The notes: generated from the letters alone by a model not told the origin. 11,174 bases of DNA from an uncultured Bacteroidota bacterium (GCA_903923915.1 CAIXZI010000591.1:1-11174), one strand, 5' to 3'; counted from the first letter of the stretch, positions 1 through 7,885 are shown. Program-made: numbers and translations.

Positions 1-37
1 TATTTTTATGCGTTACGTAACTTTTTATTTGCATGCA

Positions 38-922
38 CTACTTAGTAAGCCTGCCCCAAACACCCAGCGGAAGCTTTACACCGCTCTTTGCTTGTAAATA
101 TAATTCGCCGGTTTGTAAGGCAGACTGATGTTGTTTAGCATAAGAACGTAAAAAGTTCTCAATTATTATGCTGCTAAAACCAAGCGAGTATGCATTTAAA
201 ATAAGTAAGTGTTTATCAGGGTTTAAAACCTTTAAAACTTCGCTCATCATTTCTGAAATGTTATCTTCTAACTGCCATTTCTCTCCGTTAGGACCATGAC
301 CATACGCCGGAGGATCTAAAATAATTCCATGATAAAAATTACCTCTACGAGCTTCTTTTTTAATGAATTTCAGGGCATCATCAACCATCCAACGTATGTT
401 ATCTAAGTTAGAAATTTGCATATTTTCATTTGCCCAGGTAACTACTTGTTTAATGCTATCAACGTGTGTAACATCAGCACCGGCAGCACGCGCAGCCAAT
501 GATGCACCGCCTGTGTAAGCAAATAAATTTAAAAATTTTGGTTTTTCAATTCCCGAAAGAAAAGTAAAAATTGCATCCCAGTTAACAGCTTGTTCAGGAA
601 AAACGCCTACGTGCTTAAATGACGTTAATCCCAATCTGAAATTAATTTCCGACTCTTTTAAGTTTGGAAGTTTGAATTTATAATTGATCTTCCACTGATC
701 GGGCATTTGCTTAAACTTTTTCCAATCGCCGGCAGAACTCGATCGTGGAATAAATTTTACATGCGCTTGTTTTTCCCAATCGGCATTGCTCCATGTTTTA
801 GCCCAAACAGCTTGTGGCTCAGGACGAATAGTAACATACTGACCAAAGCGTTCTAGTTTTTCAAAATCGCCCACATCAAGCAATTCGTAGTCTTTCCAGT
901 TTTCGGGTGTTAGTAATTGCAT
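38..922 (-). CDS. Class I SAM-dependent methyltransferase, RlmI/RlmK-like (COG1092 group), target uncertain
   Basis: This 294-residue protein should transfer a methyl group from S-adenosylmethionine, probably to RNA. The Rossmann-fold motif I reads LNLFAYTGGASL (residues 131-142). The acidic residue that holds the ribose of SAM is probably D155 in VTHVDS, followed by DD at 181-182. The motif IV loop is LDPPAYG (202-208), as in the RlmI/RlmK family of 23S rRNA methyltransferases. The GVFPEQ stretch (106-111) just before the catalytic domain is a family feature as I remember it. E. coli RlmI is near 400 residues and starts with a PUA RNA-binding domain; this shorter protein has no recognisable PUA domain, so the substrate could differ. 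It begins 9 nt after the trmB stop on the same strand, so the two are probably cotranscribed as an RNA-modification unit. The methyltransferase fold is well supported; the exact target is inference. Confidence 0.85.
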   Translation of the reverse strand: MQLLTPENWKDYELLDVGDFEKLERFGQYVTIRPEPQAVWAKTWSNADWEKQAHVKFIPRSSSAGDWKKFKQMPDQWKINYKFKLPNLKESEINFRLGLTSFKHVGVFPEQAVNWDAIFTFLSGIEKPKFLNLFAYTGGASLAARAAGADVTHVDSIKQVVTWANENMQISNLDNIRWMVDDALKFIKKEARRGNFYHGIILDPPAYGHGPNGEKWQLEDNISEMMSEVLKVLNPDKHLLILNAYSLGFSSIIIENFLRSYAKQHQSALQTGELYLQAKSGVKLPLGVWGRLTK

Positions 923-931
923 GGCGTAAAT

Positions 932-1600
932 TTAGTTTAGTTTAAAGCAACAGTATTTTATTTTTTCGCCTTTGGCCGAAAACAGTTGCTCGTAATAGGT
1001 TTGTATATTGGTTAGTTCTGGGTTACCAGATGGATTGTTTGCGTACAAGTCATTGGTAGAAAAAAGTAATTCTAATTTATTTTCAGCAATTACCTCCAAC
1101 GTATATTCATAAAAACTTGTGCTATCTGTTTTTAGATGAACCAAACCACCTTTTTTTAAAAGCTTTTTATACCTGTTTAAAAACATAGGATGGGTAAGTC
1201 GTTGGCGCGTGCGTGTTTTTTGTGGTTGCGGATCGGGAAAGGTTATCCAAATTTCATCAACCTCATTTTCTGCAAAACAATATTCTATAAAATCAATTCG
1301 GGTACGAACAAATGCCACGTTCAGCATCTTGTTTTCAGTGGCAAATTTTGCGCCTGCCCAAATACGATTACCTTTAATATCAACACCAATGTAGTTTTTA
1401 TCGGGATTGTTTTTTGCGAGTCCAACCGTGTATTCTCCTTTGCCACAGCCCAATTCAAGCACAATAGGATTTTGGTTTTCAAAATATTCCTGCTTCCATT
1501 TTCCAGAGAAAGGATGTCTATCTTTAATTTTTTCGAACGGCAGATAAGTACAATTTTTAAATGTATCAAACTCCGCAAATTTTTCAAGCTTATTTGGCAT
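932..1600 (-). CDS. trmB: tRNA (guanine-N7-)-methyltransferase TrmB
   Basis: TrmB methylates N7 of guanosine 46 in the tRNA variable loop, using S-adenosylmethionine, in the cytoplasm. The 222-residue length is normal. SAM-binding motif I is ELGCGKGEYT (49-58) and the ribose-binding acid is D74 in VDIKG. The family signature FPDP follows at 121-124, here FPDPQPQK rather than the proteobacterial FPDPW, a variant I associate with Bacteroidota. RLTH (134-137), LKTD (156-159) and the C-terminal TNIQTYYEQLF (197-207), which contacts the substrate guanine in characterised TrmB, are all present. The ATG is preceded 8 nt upstream by a perfect TACTTTTG box, so the message probably has almost no leader. 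It is the first gene of a minus-strand pair with the methyltransferase at 38-922 and is divergent from radA. No frame damage is seen. Confidence 0.95.
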   Translation of the reverse strand: MPNKLEKFAEFDTFKNCTYLPFEKIKDRHPFSGKWKQEYFENQNPIVLELGCGKGEYTVGLAKNNPDKNYIGVDIKGNRIWAGAKFATENKMLNVAFVRTRIDFIEYCFAENEVDEIWITFPDPQPQKTRTRQRLTHPMFLNRYKKLLKKGGLVHLKTDSTSFYEYTLEVIAENKLELLFSTNDLYANNPSGNPELTNIQTYYEQLFSAKGEKIKYCCFKLN

Positions 1601-1608
1601 ATGGGTTG

Positions 1609-1640
1609 CAAAAGTAATTAGAATTTAGGTTTTCTTTCAA
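1609..1640 (-). promoter_or_regulatory. Bacteroidota-type sigma factor promoter of trmB
   Basis: On the minus strand the -7 box TACTTTTG (1616 down to 1609) matches TAnnTTTG exactly. A TTG at 1640-1638 lies 21 nt upstream, a workable place for the -33 element. The box ends 8 nt before the trmB ATG, so transcription should start at or just before the start codon. The -33 element abuts the left end of the inverted-repeat element at 1641-1790. Start-site mapping has not been done, so this is a motif call. Confidence 0.65.
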
Positions 1641-1790
1641 TTTTAAACACATAGGTACATAGGGATTTTATTATCTGAACTTGCAAGGTAAAAAACAAGT
1701 TTTTAAAACATAGAACCCTATGTAAAGAAGCAAAGCTTTACTATCCCGAACTTTCTATCTAAAACAAACGATATTTCTATGTGGTTAAAA
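1641..1790. repeat. Intergenic element with 14-bp imperfect terminal inverted repeats (MITE-like or REP-like)
   Basis: The left end TTTTAAACACATAG (1641-1654) and the right end CTATGTGGTTAAAA (1777-1790) are inverted copies matching at 13 of 14 positions. Between them the core ACATAG recurs at 1657-1662 and 1708-1713, and its reverse complement CTATGT occurs at 1718-1723. That makes five copies of the hexamer in both orientations within 150 bp. There is no reading frame of note and no transposase. The element fills most of the trmB-radA divergent spacer. Short intergenic repeats built on a similar ACATAG core seem, from memory, to recur in Bacteroidota genomes, but I cannot verify copy number here. 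It could be a nonautonomous mobile unit or a structured noncoding element. No clear target-site duplication was found. Confidence 0.55.
1708..1723. repeat. Perfect 6-bp hairpin inside the intergenic element
   Basis: ACATAG, loop AACC, then CTATGT form a perfect inverted repeat. The stem is short and AT-rich, and no run of T follows on either strand, so it does not look like an intrinsic terminator. It uses the same core hexamer as the ends of the surrounding element, which suggests it belongs to that element. Confidence 0.5.
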
Positions 1791-1840
1791 GATGTTTATT
1801 AGAATTTGGCTTTTCTTTTATTTACTTTTACATCTTCATT

Positions 1841-3205
1841 ATGGCTAAATCTAAATCCTCTTTTTTTTGTCAGAGTTGCGGTTACCAATCAGTCAAATGG
1901 CTTGGTAAATGCCCTTCTTGCGAAGCGTGGAATACTTTTGTAGAAGAAATTACCGTAAAAGAAACCAAAAACAACAGCGGTTCTACTTCTTTAGGCAAAG
2001 CACGCAAGCCGCAATTAATAAACGAAATTACAGTTGAAAACGAACAACGTTTTTCTACCAACGATAGCGAATTAGACCGAATTTTAGGCGGTGGGGTTGT
2101 TGCAGGCTCTTTGGTTTTATTTGGCGGAGAACCCGGTATTGGTAAATCTACCCTGATGTTGCAAGTTGCGCTTCAGGCAAAAGGCATTAAAATTTTATAC
2201 GTTTCGGGTGAGGAAAGCGAACAACAGATACGTATGCGCGCCGAACGCGTGGGTATTCAAAACGATTCTTGTTTTATATTATCGGAAACAAATACCCAAA
2301 ATATTTTCAAGCAAATAGAGCAGAACGAACCTAATTTAGTCATTATAGATTCTATCCAAACTTTACATACTTCCTTTATAGAATCAAGTCCGGGAAGTGT
2401 TAGTCAGGTGCGTGAATGTGCTGCCGAGTTGATGCGTTTTGCTAAAGAAAGCGGTACTCCCGTTTTTATGATTGGCCATATTACGAAAGATGGCAGCCTT
2501 GCCGGACCAAAAGTATTAGAACACATGGTTGATACTGTGCTTCAGTTTGAAGGGGATAGAAATTACGTTTACAGATTGCTTCGTACCACCAAAAACCGCT
2601 TTGGAAGCACCAACGAGCTTGGTATTTATGAAATGCGCGGCACTGGTTTGCGTGCGGTAAGTAATCCATCAGAAATATTAATTACACACAGAGATGAACC
2701 CACCAGCGGTGTTGCTATTGCAGCCAGTATGGAGGGTTTACGCCCTATGTTGATTGAAATACAATCGTTGGTAAGCAGTGCAGCTTATGGAACTCCGCAA
2801 AGAGCCTCCACAGGCTTTGATTTACGAAGATTAAACATGCTTTTGGCAGTGCTCGAAAAACGTTGCGGCTTTAGGCTTGGCGTAAAAGATGTGTTTTTAA
2901 ATATTGCAGGTGGTATTAAAGTAGAAGATCCGGGTATAGATTTGGCGGTGGTTTGTGCCGTTCTTTCTTCTAACGAAGATTTGTGTATCCCACAGGATAC
3001 TTGCTTTGCAGCTGAGGTTGGACTTACAGGCGAGATTAGGCCTGTAAACCGAATAGAACAACGTATTGCCGAGGCAGAGAAACTTGGCTTTAAACGAATG
3101 TTCATTTCGGCATATAATACAAAAGGCGTTGATATTAATAAGTATAAAATAAAGGTAATTAGTGTGGCTAAGATGGAAGACGTATTCCAGCATTTATTCG
3201 GTTAA
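1841..3205 (+). CDS. radA: DNA repair protein RadA (Sms)
   Basis: RadA is a RecA-like ATPase and DnaB-type helicase that promotes branch migration during recombinational repair in the cytoplasm. From this ATG the protein has 454 residues, the usual length. The frame stays open for 20 codons upstream to another ATG at 1781, but that extension is hydrophobic and unlike the family, whereas MAKSKSSFFCQSCG is a classic RadA start. An N-terminal zinc finger has C10, C13, C24 and C27. Walker A is GGEPGIGKST (95-104, catalytic K102) and Walker B is LVIID (166-170). The RadA signature KNRFG is intact at 251-255. The C-terminal third is the Lon-like (S16) domain; it ends in a conserved run through GLTGEIRPV. 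A weak -7-like box TACTTTTA (1823-1830) lies 10 nt before the ATG. No strong intrinsic terminator follows; 3206-3299 is only AT-rich. Confidence 0.96.
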   Translation: MAKSKSSFFCQSCGYQSVKWLGKCPSCEAWNTFVEEITVKETKNNSGSTSLGKARKPQLINEITVENEQRFSTNDSELDRILGGGVVAGSLVLFGGEPGIGKSTLMLQVALQAKGIKILYVSGEESEQQIRMRAERVGIQNDSCFILSETNTQNIFKQIEQNEPNLVIIDSIQTLHTSFIESSPGSVSQVRECAAELMRFAKESGTPVFMIGHITKDGSLAGPKVLEHMVDTVLQFEGDRNYVYRLLRTTKNRFGSTNELGIYEMRGTGLRAVSNPSEILITHRDEPTSGVAIAASMEGLRPMLIEIQSLVSSAAYGTPQRASTGFDLRRLNMLLAVLEKRCGFRLGVKDVFLNIAGGIKVEDPGIDLAVVCAVLSSNEDLCIPQDTCFAAEVGLTGEIRPVNRIEQRIAEAEKLGFKRMFISAYNTKGVDINKYKIKVISVAKMEDVFQHLFG

Positions 3206-3299
3206 AACCGCAATTCTTCCCTTCAAAAAGAAAAAAAAGTTTTTTGGATCAACATTAATTGTTATTTTAGCGGTCGTTTATATTTTAAAAATCTAATTT

Positions 3300-5366
3300 A
3301 TGATGAAAAAAATTACTTTAGCTCTTGTATTTACAGCAGCATTTTTTATTAGCGGTTTTGCTCAGAAAAACCCAATGAAAGAAGGGGATATGGCCTATTC
3401 TGCACAAGAATATTTTACCGCAATTGATTGGTACAAAAAAGCCTACATAAAAGAAAAAAAGGCAGAAAAAAAAGCAAAAATACTTTTCCGTACAGCAGAA
3501 TCTTACCGTCATATCGACGAGCTTAACGAAGCAATAACCTACTATACCAAGGCTATCGCTGCAAAATACCCTGATCCTATTTCTAACTTTTGGATTGGAG
3601 ACATTAAAAAAGAACAAAAACTGTATAACGAAGCTATAACTGCTTTTGAAAACTACAAAAAAGAAGTTCCTTCTGATAAACGTGCTGAGGACGAAATCAA
3701 ATCTTGCGAATTAGCTCAAAAATGGGTTGATAATCCTACTCGTCACAAACTAGAAAACATGGGGATGATTAATACTAAAGAACAAGATTACAACCCTGCC
3801 TTTGCCGACAAAAAAAACACAACATTGTATTTCACTTCAACTCGCGAAGGTTCTACCGGAGCTAAAGCAGATGGTACAACCGGAGATTTACACTCAGATA
3901 TTTTTGAAACTAAATTAGGTAAAGATGGCAAATGGAGTACACCAACACCACTTGCAGAGCCAATTAACACACCTGATAACGAAGGTAACGCAGTAGTTGA
4001 TCGTAAAGGAACTTTTTTGATTTTTAGCCGTTGCGGAGAAATGAAAAAGAAACAACTTAAATGTCAACTTTATGTATCAAAAAAACAAGGCCCAAGCTGG
4101 GCAGCACCAGAACTTCTTCCTTTTGATATTGATAGCTTTCAATTTAACCAACCAGCGCTTTCTCCGGATGGAAATACCTTGTATTTTGCTTCTAACATGA
4201 CAGGTGGAAAAGGACGCTATGATATTTGGAAAAGTGATTTTGATAAAAAAGGTAAAAATTGGGGTACCCCAGTTAACTTAGGTGCATCAGTTAATACGGT
4301 TGGAAATGAAGGCTATCCTTATATGCACCCAGATGGCAAAACATTATATTTTTCATCAGATGCTATGTTAGGGTTAGGTGGACTTGATATTTATAAAATT
4401 ACCGCTGACAAAAGCGGTGCATTTAGCGGAACTGCAGAAAACTTAAAATACCCAATGAACTCACCACATGATGATTTTGGTATTATTTATGATGGCACTA
4501 AAGATAGAGGCTATCTTTCTTCAAGAAGAGAAGGTGGTAAAGGCGATGATGATATTTGGTCATTTTACCTTCCACCATTGGTGTTTAACGCATCTGGTGT
4601 TGTAACAAATGCAGAAGATAAAACAATTATACCTAATTGCCCTATTATCATTAAAGGTTCTGATGGCACTTTGGCACAAATTACATCTGATAAAGATGGT
4701 GCTTACACAATACCTTTAAAACCACAAGTTTCTTACGAAATTTATACGCAAACAAATAAAGATTTAAAAACACCTACTGCAAAACACGGATTTTTCTCGT
4801 CAGACGACAAAGGAAAATTTAGCACCATTGATGTAATGGAATCTACTAACTTCAAAAAAGATTTCCAATTAAGCCCGGTACCGGAAGGAGAAATTCGTTT
4901 TCCTGCAGTACAATACGAATTGGGTAAGGCAGATCTTTTACCTCAATCAAAAGACTCGCTTAATTTCTTATTCAAAACATTAACCGATAACCCAACTATT
5001 ATTATTGAGTTAAGTGCACACACAGATAGTCGTGGTAATGCAGCGTTAAACGAAAAACTATCTCAGGCTCGTGCGCAATCTTGTGTTGATTATTTAGTTT
5101 CTAAAGGAATTCCTGTAGAACGCATGAAAGCACAGGGTTACGGTAAACGTAAATTAAAAATAACTGATGCTCAAATTGGTAAAGCAAAAACTAAAGAAGA
5201 AAAAGAAGCTTTACACCAATTAAACCGTCGTACAGTATTTAAAATACTTTCATGGGATTATATAGATCCTAAAGCGCCAAAAACTGCTATACCTACCTAC
5301 CATCCTAAAGTTTTAAATGAAGAAGACGCAGATAAAATTGAAGATGCTCCGGGTGGAGACAAATAA
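3300..5366 (+). CDS. PorE-like OmpA-family envelope protein: TPR, PD40 beta-propeller, CRD, OmpA C-terminal domain
   Basis: This 688-residue secreted protein probably ties an outer-membrane or secretion complex to peptidoglycan in the periplasm. A signal peptide covers residues 1-21, with likely cleavage in GFA|Q; no lipobox cysteine is present. Residues about 26-121 hold three TPR-like helical repeats. Five PD40/WD40-like motifs start near 165, 227, 283, 336 and 390 (for example NQPALSPDGNTLYFAS), suggesting a five-bladed propeller. A carboxypeptidase-regulatory-like beta domain follows at about 430-520. The OmpA domain (about 531-655) contains AHTDSRG, with D576 and R591 spaced as in the diaminopimelate-binding pair of OmpA. 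The same domain order is known from PorE of the type IX secretion system, but PorE is a lipoprotein and Bacteroidota carry paralogues, so the exact role is inferred. Two tandem ATGs make the start ambiguous by one codon. A poor -7-like TATATTTT lies at 3279-3286. Confidence 0.88.
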   Translation: MMKKITLALVFTAAFFISGFAQKNPMKEGDMAYSAQEYFTAIDWYKKAYIKEKKAEKKAKILFRTAESYRHIDELNEAITYYTKAIAAKYPDPISNFWIGDIKKEQKLYNEAITAFENYKKEVPSDKRAEDEIKSCELAQKWVDNPTRHKLENMGMINTKEQDYNPAFADKKNTTLYFTSTREGSTGAKADGTTGDLHSDIFETKLGKDGKWSTPTPLAEPINTPDNEGNAVVDRKGTFLIFSRCGEMKKKQLKCQLYVSKKQGPSWAAPELLPFDIDSFQFNQPALSPDGNTLYFASNMTGGKGRYDIWKSDFDKKGKNWGTPVNLGASVNTVGNEGYPYMHPDGKTLYFSSDAMLGLGGLDIYKITADKSGAFSGTAENLKYPMNSPHDDFGIIYDGTKDRGYLSSRREGGKGDDDIWSFYLPPLVFNASGVVTNAEDKTIIPNCPIIIKGSDGTLAQITSDKDGAYTIPLKPQVSYEIYTQTNKDLKTPTAKHGFFSSDDKGKFSTIDVMESTNFKKDFQLSPVPEGEIRFPAVQYELGKADLLPQSKDSLNFLFKTLTDNPTIIIELSAHTDSRGNAALNEKLSQARAQSCVDYLVSKGIPVERMKAQGYGKRKLKITDAQIGKAKTKEEKEALHQLNRRTVFKILSWDYIDPKAPKTAIPTYHPKVLNEEDADKIEDAPGGDK

Positions 5367-5375
5367 TTGAAAAAG

Positions 5376-5406
5376 AAAAAGCCTCACAGAAATGTGGGGC
5401 TTTTTT
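5376..5406 (+). terminator. Intrinsic terminator after the OmpA-family gene
   Basis: GCCTCACA (5381-5388), loop GAAA, then TGTGGGGC (5393-5400) form an 8-bp stem with one G-T pair. It is followed directly by six T (5401-5406) and preceded by an A-run that can extend the stem against those T. It lies 14 nt past the stop codon, so it ends the OmpA-family transcript and separates it from the next gene. Confidence 0.9.
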
Positions 5407-5422
5407 ATGCGGTATAATTTTT

Positions 5423-5430
5423 TATCTTTG
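5423..5430 (+). promoter_or_regulatory. -7 box of the DUF1761 gene promoter
   Basis: TATCTTTG is an exact TAnnTTTG match 22 nt before the ATG at 5453. No clear TTTG is seen at the -33 position; that spot falls in the T-run of the preceding terminator. The leader between box and ATG is A-rich with no Shine-Dalgarno sequence, as usual in this phylum. Confidence 0.6.
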
Positions 5431-5452
5431 AATTAAATAATAAAACAACAAT

Positions 5453-5965
5453 ATGGTACAAATTAATTTTGTAGCTGTTTTAGTGGCAGCTTTAGTTCCC
5501 ATAATAATGGGCTTTATTTGGTATAACCCAAAAACACTGGGCGCCGCTTGGATGAAAGCCGCTGATATGACCGAGGAAAAAATGAAAGGTGCAAACATGG
5601 CGATGGTTTTTGGTTTGGCCTTTGTTTTTAGCTTTTTAATAGCGCTTACCATGAACTTTATAACCATTCATCAATTTGGAGCCCAGTCGTCAATGATGGA
5701 TATGGCACATCCTGATGCTTTAAAAGATACAACAACAGGTGCCGGGCTTGATTTTGCTAATTATATGGCAAAGTATGGCAACAACTTCCGTACGTTTAAA
5801 CATGGTGCTTTGCACGGGTTTATTAGCGGGTTTTTAATGATATTACCGGTAATAGGCACAAACGCTTTGTTTGAGCGCAAAGGCTTTAAATACATTGCTA
5901 TTAATGTTGGTTTTTGGATTATAAACTTTACCATCATGGGCGGCATTATCTGCGCTTGGCAATAA
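5453..5965 (+). CDS. DUF1761 family integral membrane protein
   Basis: This 170-residue protein resembles the DUF1761 family, whose function is not known. The N terminus combines a hydrophobic helix (about 6-24) with the family-like motif GFIWYNPKTLGAAWMKA (20-36). Three more hydrophobic segments follow at about 48-70, 119-142 and 147-168, so it is probably a four-helix inner-membrane protein. A polar loop of about 45 residues joins helices 2 and 3. It has its own promoter and sits between a terminator and the next promoter, so it is probably monocistronic, although no clear terminator separates it from the amidotransferase gene 45 nt downstream. Family assignment rests on the N-terminal motif and overall layout; I propose no function. 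Confidence 0.75.
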   Translation: MVQINFVAVLVAALVPIIMGFIWYNPKTLGAAWMKAADMTEEKMKGANMAMVFGLAFVFSFLIALTMNFITIHQFGAQSSMMDMAHPDALKDTTTGAGLDFANYMAKYGNNFRTFKHGALHGFISGFLMILPVIGTNALFERKGFKYIAINVGFWIINFTIMGGIICAWQ

Positions 5966-5996
5966 TTTTCTGCTATTTTTATTGGTAAACCTTTAG

Positions 5997-6004
5997 CATC
6001 TTTG
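5997..6004 (+). promoter_or_regulatory. Probable -7 box for the polysaccharide operon (asnB start)
   Basis: CATCTTTG matches TAnnTTTG at seven of eight positions and ends 6 nt before the ATG at 6011. If used, the message would be almost leaderless. There is no clear TTTG about 20 nt upstream, so the call is moderate. Confidence 0.45.
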
Positions 6005-6010
6005 TAACAA

Positions 6011-7885
6011 ATGTGCGGCATTGCGGCTATAATTGGGTTTAATCAAAAAGGTAAAGAGCGCTTTGGTCGTATTGCGCAATGTGCTACCTTGCTCAAACAC
6101 CGAGGACCTGATAATCAAAAATTTATTATTGAAAACAATTTTGCTATGGCACATGCACGCCTTAGTATTATTGATCTTTCGGAAGCCAGCAACCAGCCAT
6201 TTACTACGCACGATGGGCGTTTTACGATAGTTTATAACGGGGAAATTTTTAATTATAAAGAATTAAAAAAAGAGTTACAGCAACTCAACCATACGTTTTA
6301 TACCGAAGGAGATGTAGAGGTTTTAATTAATCTCTACAAACAATTTGGCAAAGATGGTCTGCATAAAATAAACGGTTTTTTTGCTTTTGTTTTATATGAT
6401 AAACAAACCGAAACATATTTTGCTGCCCGCGACAGACTTGGCATTAAACCATTTTATTATTATGCCGATGAAAATTATTTTGTTTGTTCGTCAGAATTAC
6501 GCGTTGTAAAACAAATTACCGATTGCAATACCATCAATAAAACCGCGCTGTACGCGTATTTGCAGCTTACTTATGTTCCAGAGAAAATAAGCATCGTAGA
6601 AAATATTTATAAACTCGAGCCCGGCGAATTTTTATTTATTGAAAAGAATAAAATCGCGAAAGAAAAGTATTATTCCCTTAAACTTCCATCAGTTTACAAA
6701 GAAGAAAAAGATGCCAATAAAATATTTTTAAATCTATTAGAAAACTCGATTGAAGAACGTTTAACTGCCGATGTACCTGTTGGTAGTTTTTTAAGTGGAG
6801 GCATTGATAGTAGTGTAATTACAGCTATTGCGTCACAAAAAAACAAAGATTTACAAACCTTTTCTATCGGCTTTAAAAACAATAAATATTTTGACGAATC
6901 GGTTTATGCTGAGGTTGTTGCTAAGCAATACAAAACCCAACACCAAACTTTTTTTTTAAGTGAAAATGAGGCAGAAAGTGAAGTAGATAATTTTTTAAAT
7001 GCCATTGATGAACCCTTTGCAGATTCGTCGGCGTTTAATGTTTTTGTGCTTTCTAAAAAAACAAAGCAACACGTAAAAGTTGTTTTATCAGGCGATGGAG
7101 CTGATGAACTTTTTGCAGGCTACAATAAACATCGTGCCGAATGGATGATTAGAAATCAAACATTAAAAACATCTTTATTAAAAAGCGCTTCCTCAATTTC
7201 AAAATTATTTCCTGCTTCTCGCAATGGCAAAATATCCAATAGAATAAGGCAATTAGAGCGCTTTTCGGTTGGCGCAAAATTATCTCCGCAAGAAAGATAT
7301 TGGCGTTGGGCTTCTTTTTGTGAAGAAGCAAAAGCAGCCGAATTACTTAATCTTTCTCCCAAAGAAAAACAAGATTTTGCGCAATTAAAAAACGCATACA
7401 CTTCAATTATAAATGAAGATTATAACAGTACGTTATTAGCCGATGTAAACTTAGTTTTACCAAGTGATATGCTTACTAAAGTAGATAGAATGAGTATGGC
7501 TAATGCGTTAGAAGTTCGTAGTCCGTTTTTAGATTACAGATTGGTAGAATTTGCATTTTCATTACAAGCAAACTATAAAATAGATGCCCACATTCAGAAA
7601 AAAATAGTGAAAGAAAGTTGTGCGCATTTATTGCCCGATGAAATTCTCAACAGAAAAAAACATGGCTTCGAAACTCCGGTTCAGCAATGGTTGCAGGGCG
7701 TTTTAAAAAACAAAGTAGAAGAATATTGTTTGGATAAAGATTTTATCGAACAGCAAAATATTTTTAATTACAAAGCGCTTAAGCAAGTTGTTGAACAAGC
7801 TTTAAGTGCAAATGCCGGCGATGCTACATCGGTTGTGTGGAGCATTTTAATTTTTAATTATTGGTATAAACAAAACATCTTGTAA
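6011..7885 (+). CDS. asnB: Asparagine synthase (glutamine-hydrolysing)-type amidotransferase
   Basis: The family transfers ammonia from glutamine to an ATP-activated carboxylate, classically aspartate to asparagine. The 624-residue length fits the long AsnB/AsnO group. The N-terminal glutaminase domain starts MCGIAA, so Cys2 is the nucleophile after Met removal; RLSIIDL, NGEIFNY and ARDRLGIKP are also present. The C-terminal synthetase domain carries the PP-loop SGGIDSS (262-268), SGDGADELFAGY (from 360) and the conserved LTKVDRMSMANALEVRSPFLD region, split here only by quotation. The stop codon overlaps the start of the next gene, a glycosyltransferase (TAATG), implying translational coupling. 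In polysaccharide clusters such homologues are often thought to amidate sugar acids, as in O-antigen loci, so free asparagine synthesis is not the only possible role. All key residues are intact. The symbol reflects the family rather than a proven substrate. Confidence 0.9.
   Translation: MCGIAAIIGFNQKGKERFGRIAQCATLLKHRGPDNQKFIIENNFAMAHARLSIIDLSEASNQPFTTHDGRFTIVYNGEIFNYKELKKELQQLNHTFYTEGDVEVLINLYKQFGKDGLHKINGFFAFVLYDKQTETYFAARDRLGIKPFYYYADENYFVCSSELRVVKQITDCNTINKTALYAYLQLTYVPEKISIVENIYKLEPGEFLFIEKNKIAKEKYYSLKLPSVYKEEKDANKIFLNLLENSIEERLTADVPVGSFLSGGIDSSVITAIASQKNKDLQTFSIGFKNNKYFDESVYAEVVAKQYKTQHQTFFLSENEAESEVDNFLNAIDEPFADSSAFNVFVLSKKTKQHVKVVLSGDGADELFAGYNKHRAEWMIRNQTLKTSLLKSASSISKLFPASRNGKISNRIRQLERFSVGAKLSPQERYWRWASFCEEAKAAELLNLSPKEKQDFAQLKNAYTSIINEDYNSTLLADVNLVLPSDMLTKVDRMSMANALEVRSPFLDYRLVEFAFSLQANYKIDAHIQKKIVKESCAHLLPDEILNRKKHGFETPVQQWLQGVLKNKVEEYCLDKDFIEQQNIFNYKALKQVVEQALSANAGDATSVVWSILIFNYWYKQNIL

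Noticed and set aside
12..21. Palindrome GTTACGTAAC followed by a T-rich run, as a possible terminator or operator
   Set aside because: A 10-bp palindrome with no loop cannot form a useful hairpin, and no gene that it would control is visible at the left edge.
1190..1621. 143-codon plus-strand open frame lying over trmB
   Set aside because: It is antisense to an intact, fully motif-bearing trmB, its protein has no recognisable domain, and its start lacks any promoter or initiation context.
1781..1840. 20-codon N-terminal extension of radA from an earlier ATG
   Set aside because: The extension is hydrophobic and unlike RadA, while the ATG at 1841 gives the standard zinc-finger start. The upstream ATG also lies inside the right end of the intergenic repeat element.
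3206..3299. A-run and T-run after radA as a possible terminator
   Set aside because: The only stem is about six A-T-rich pairs around an A-rich loop, with no GC core, so terminator function is not supported.
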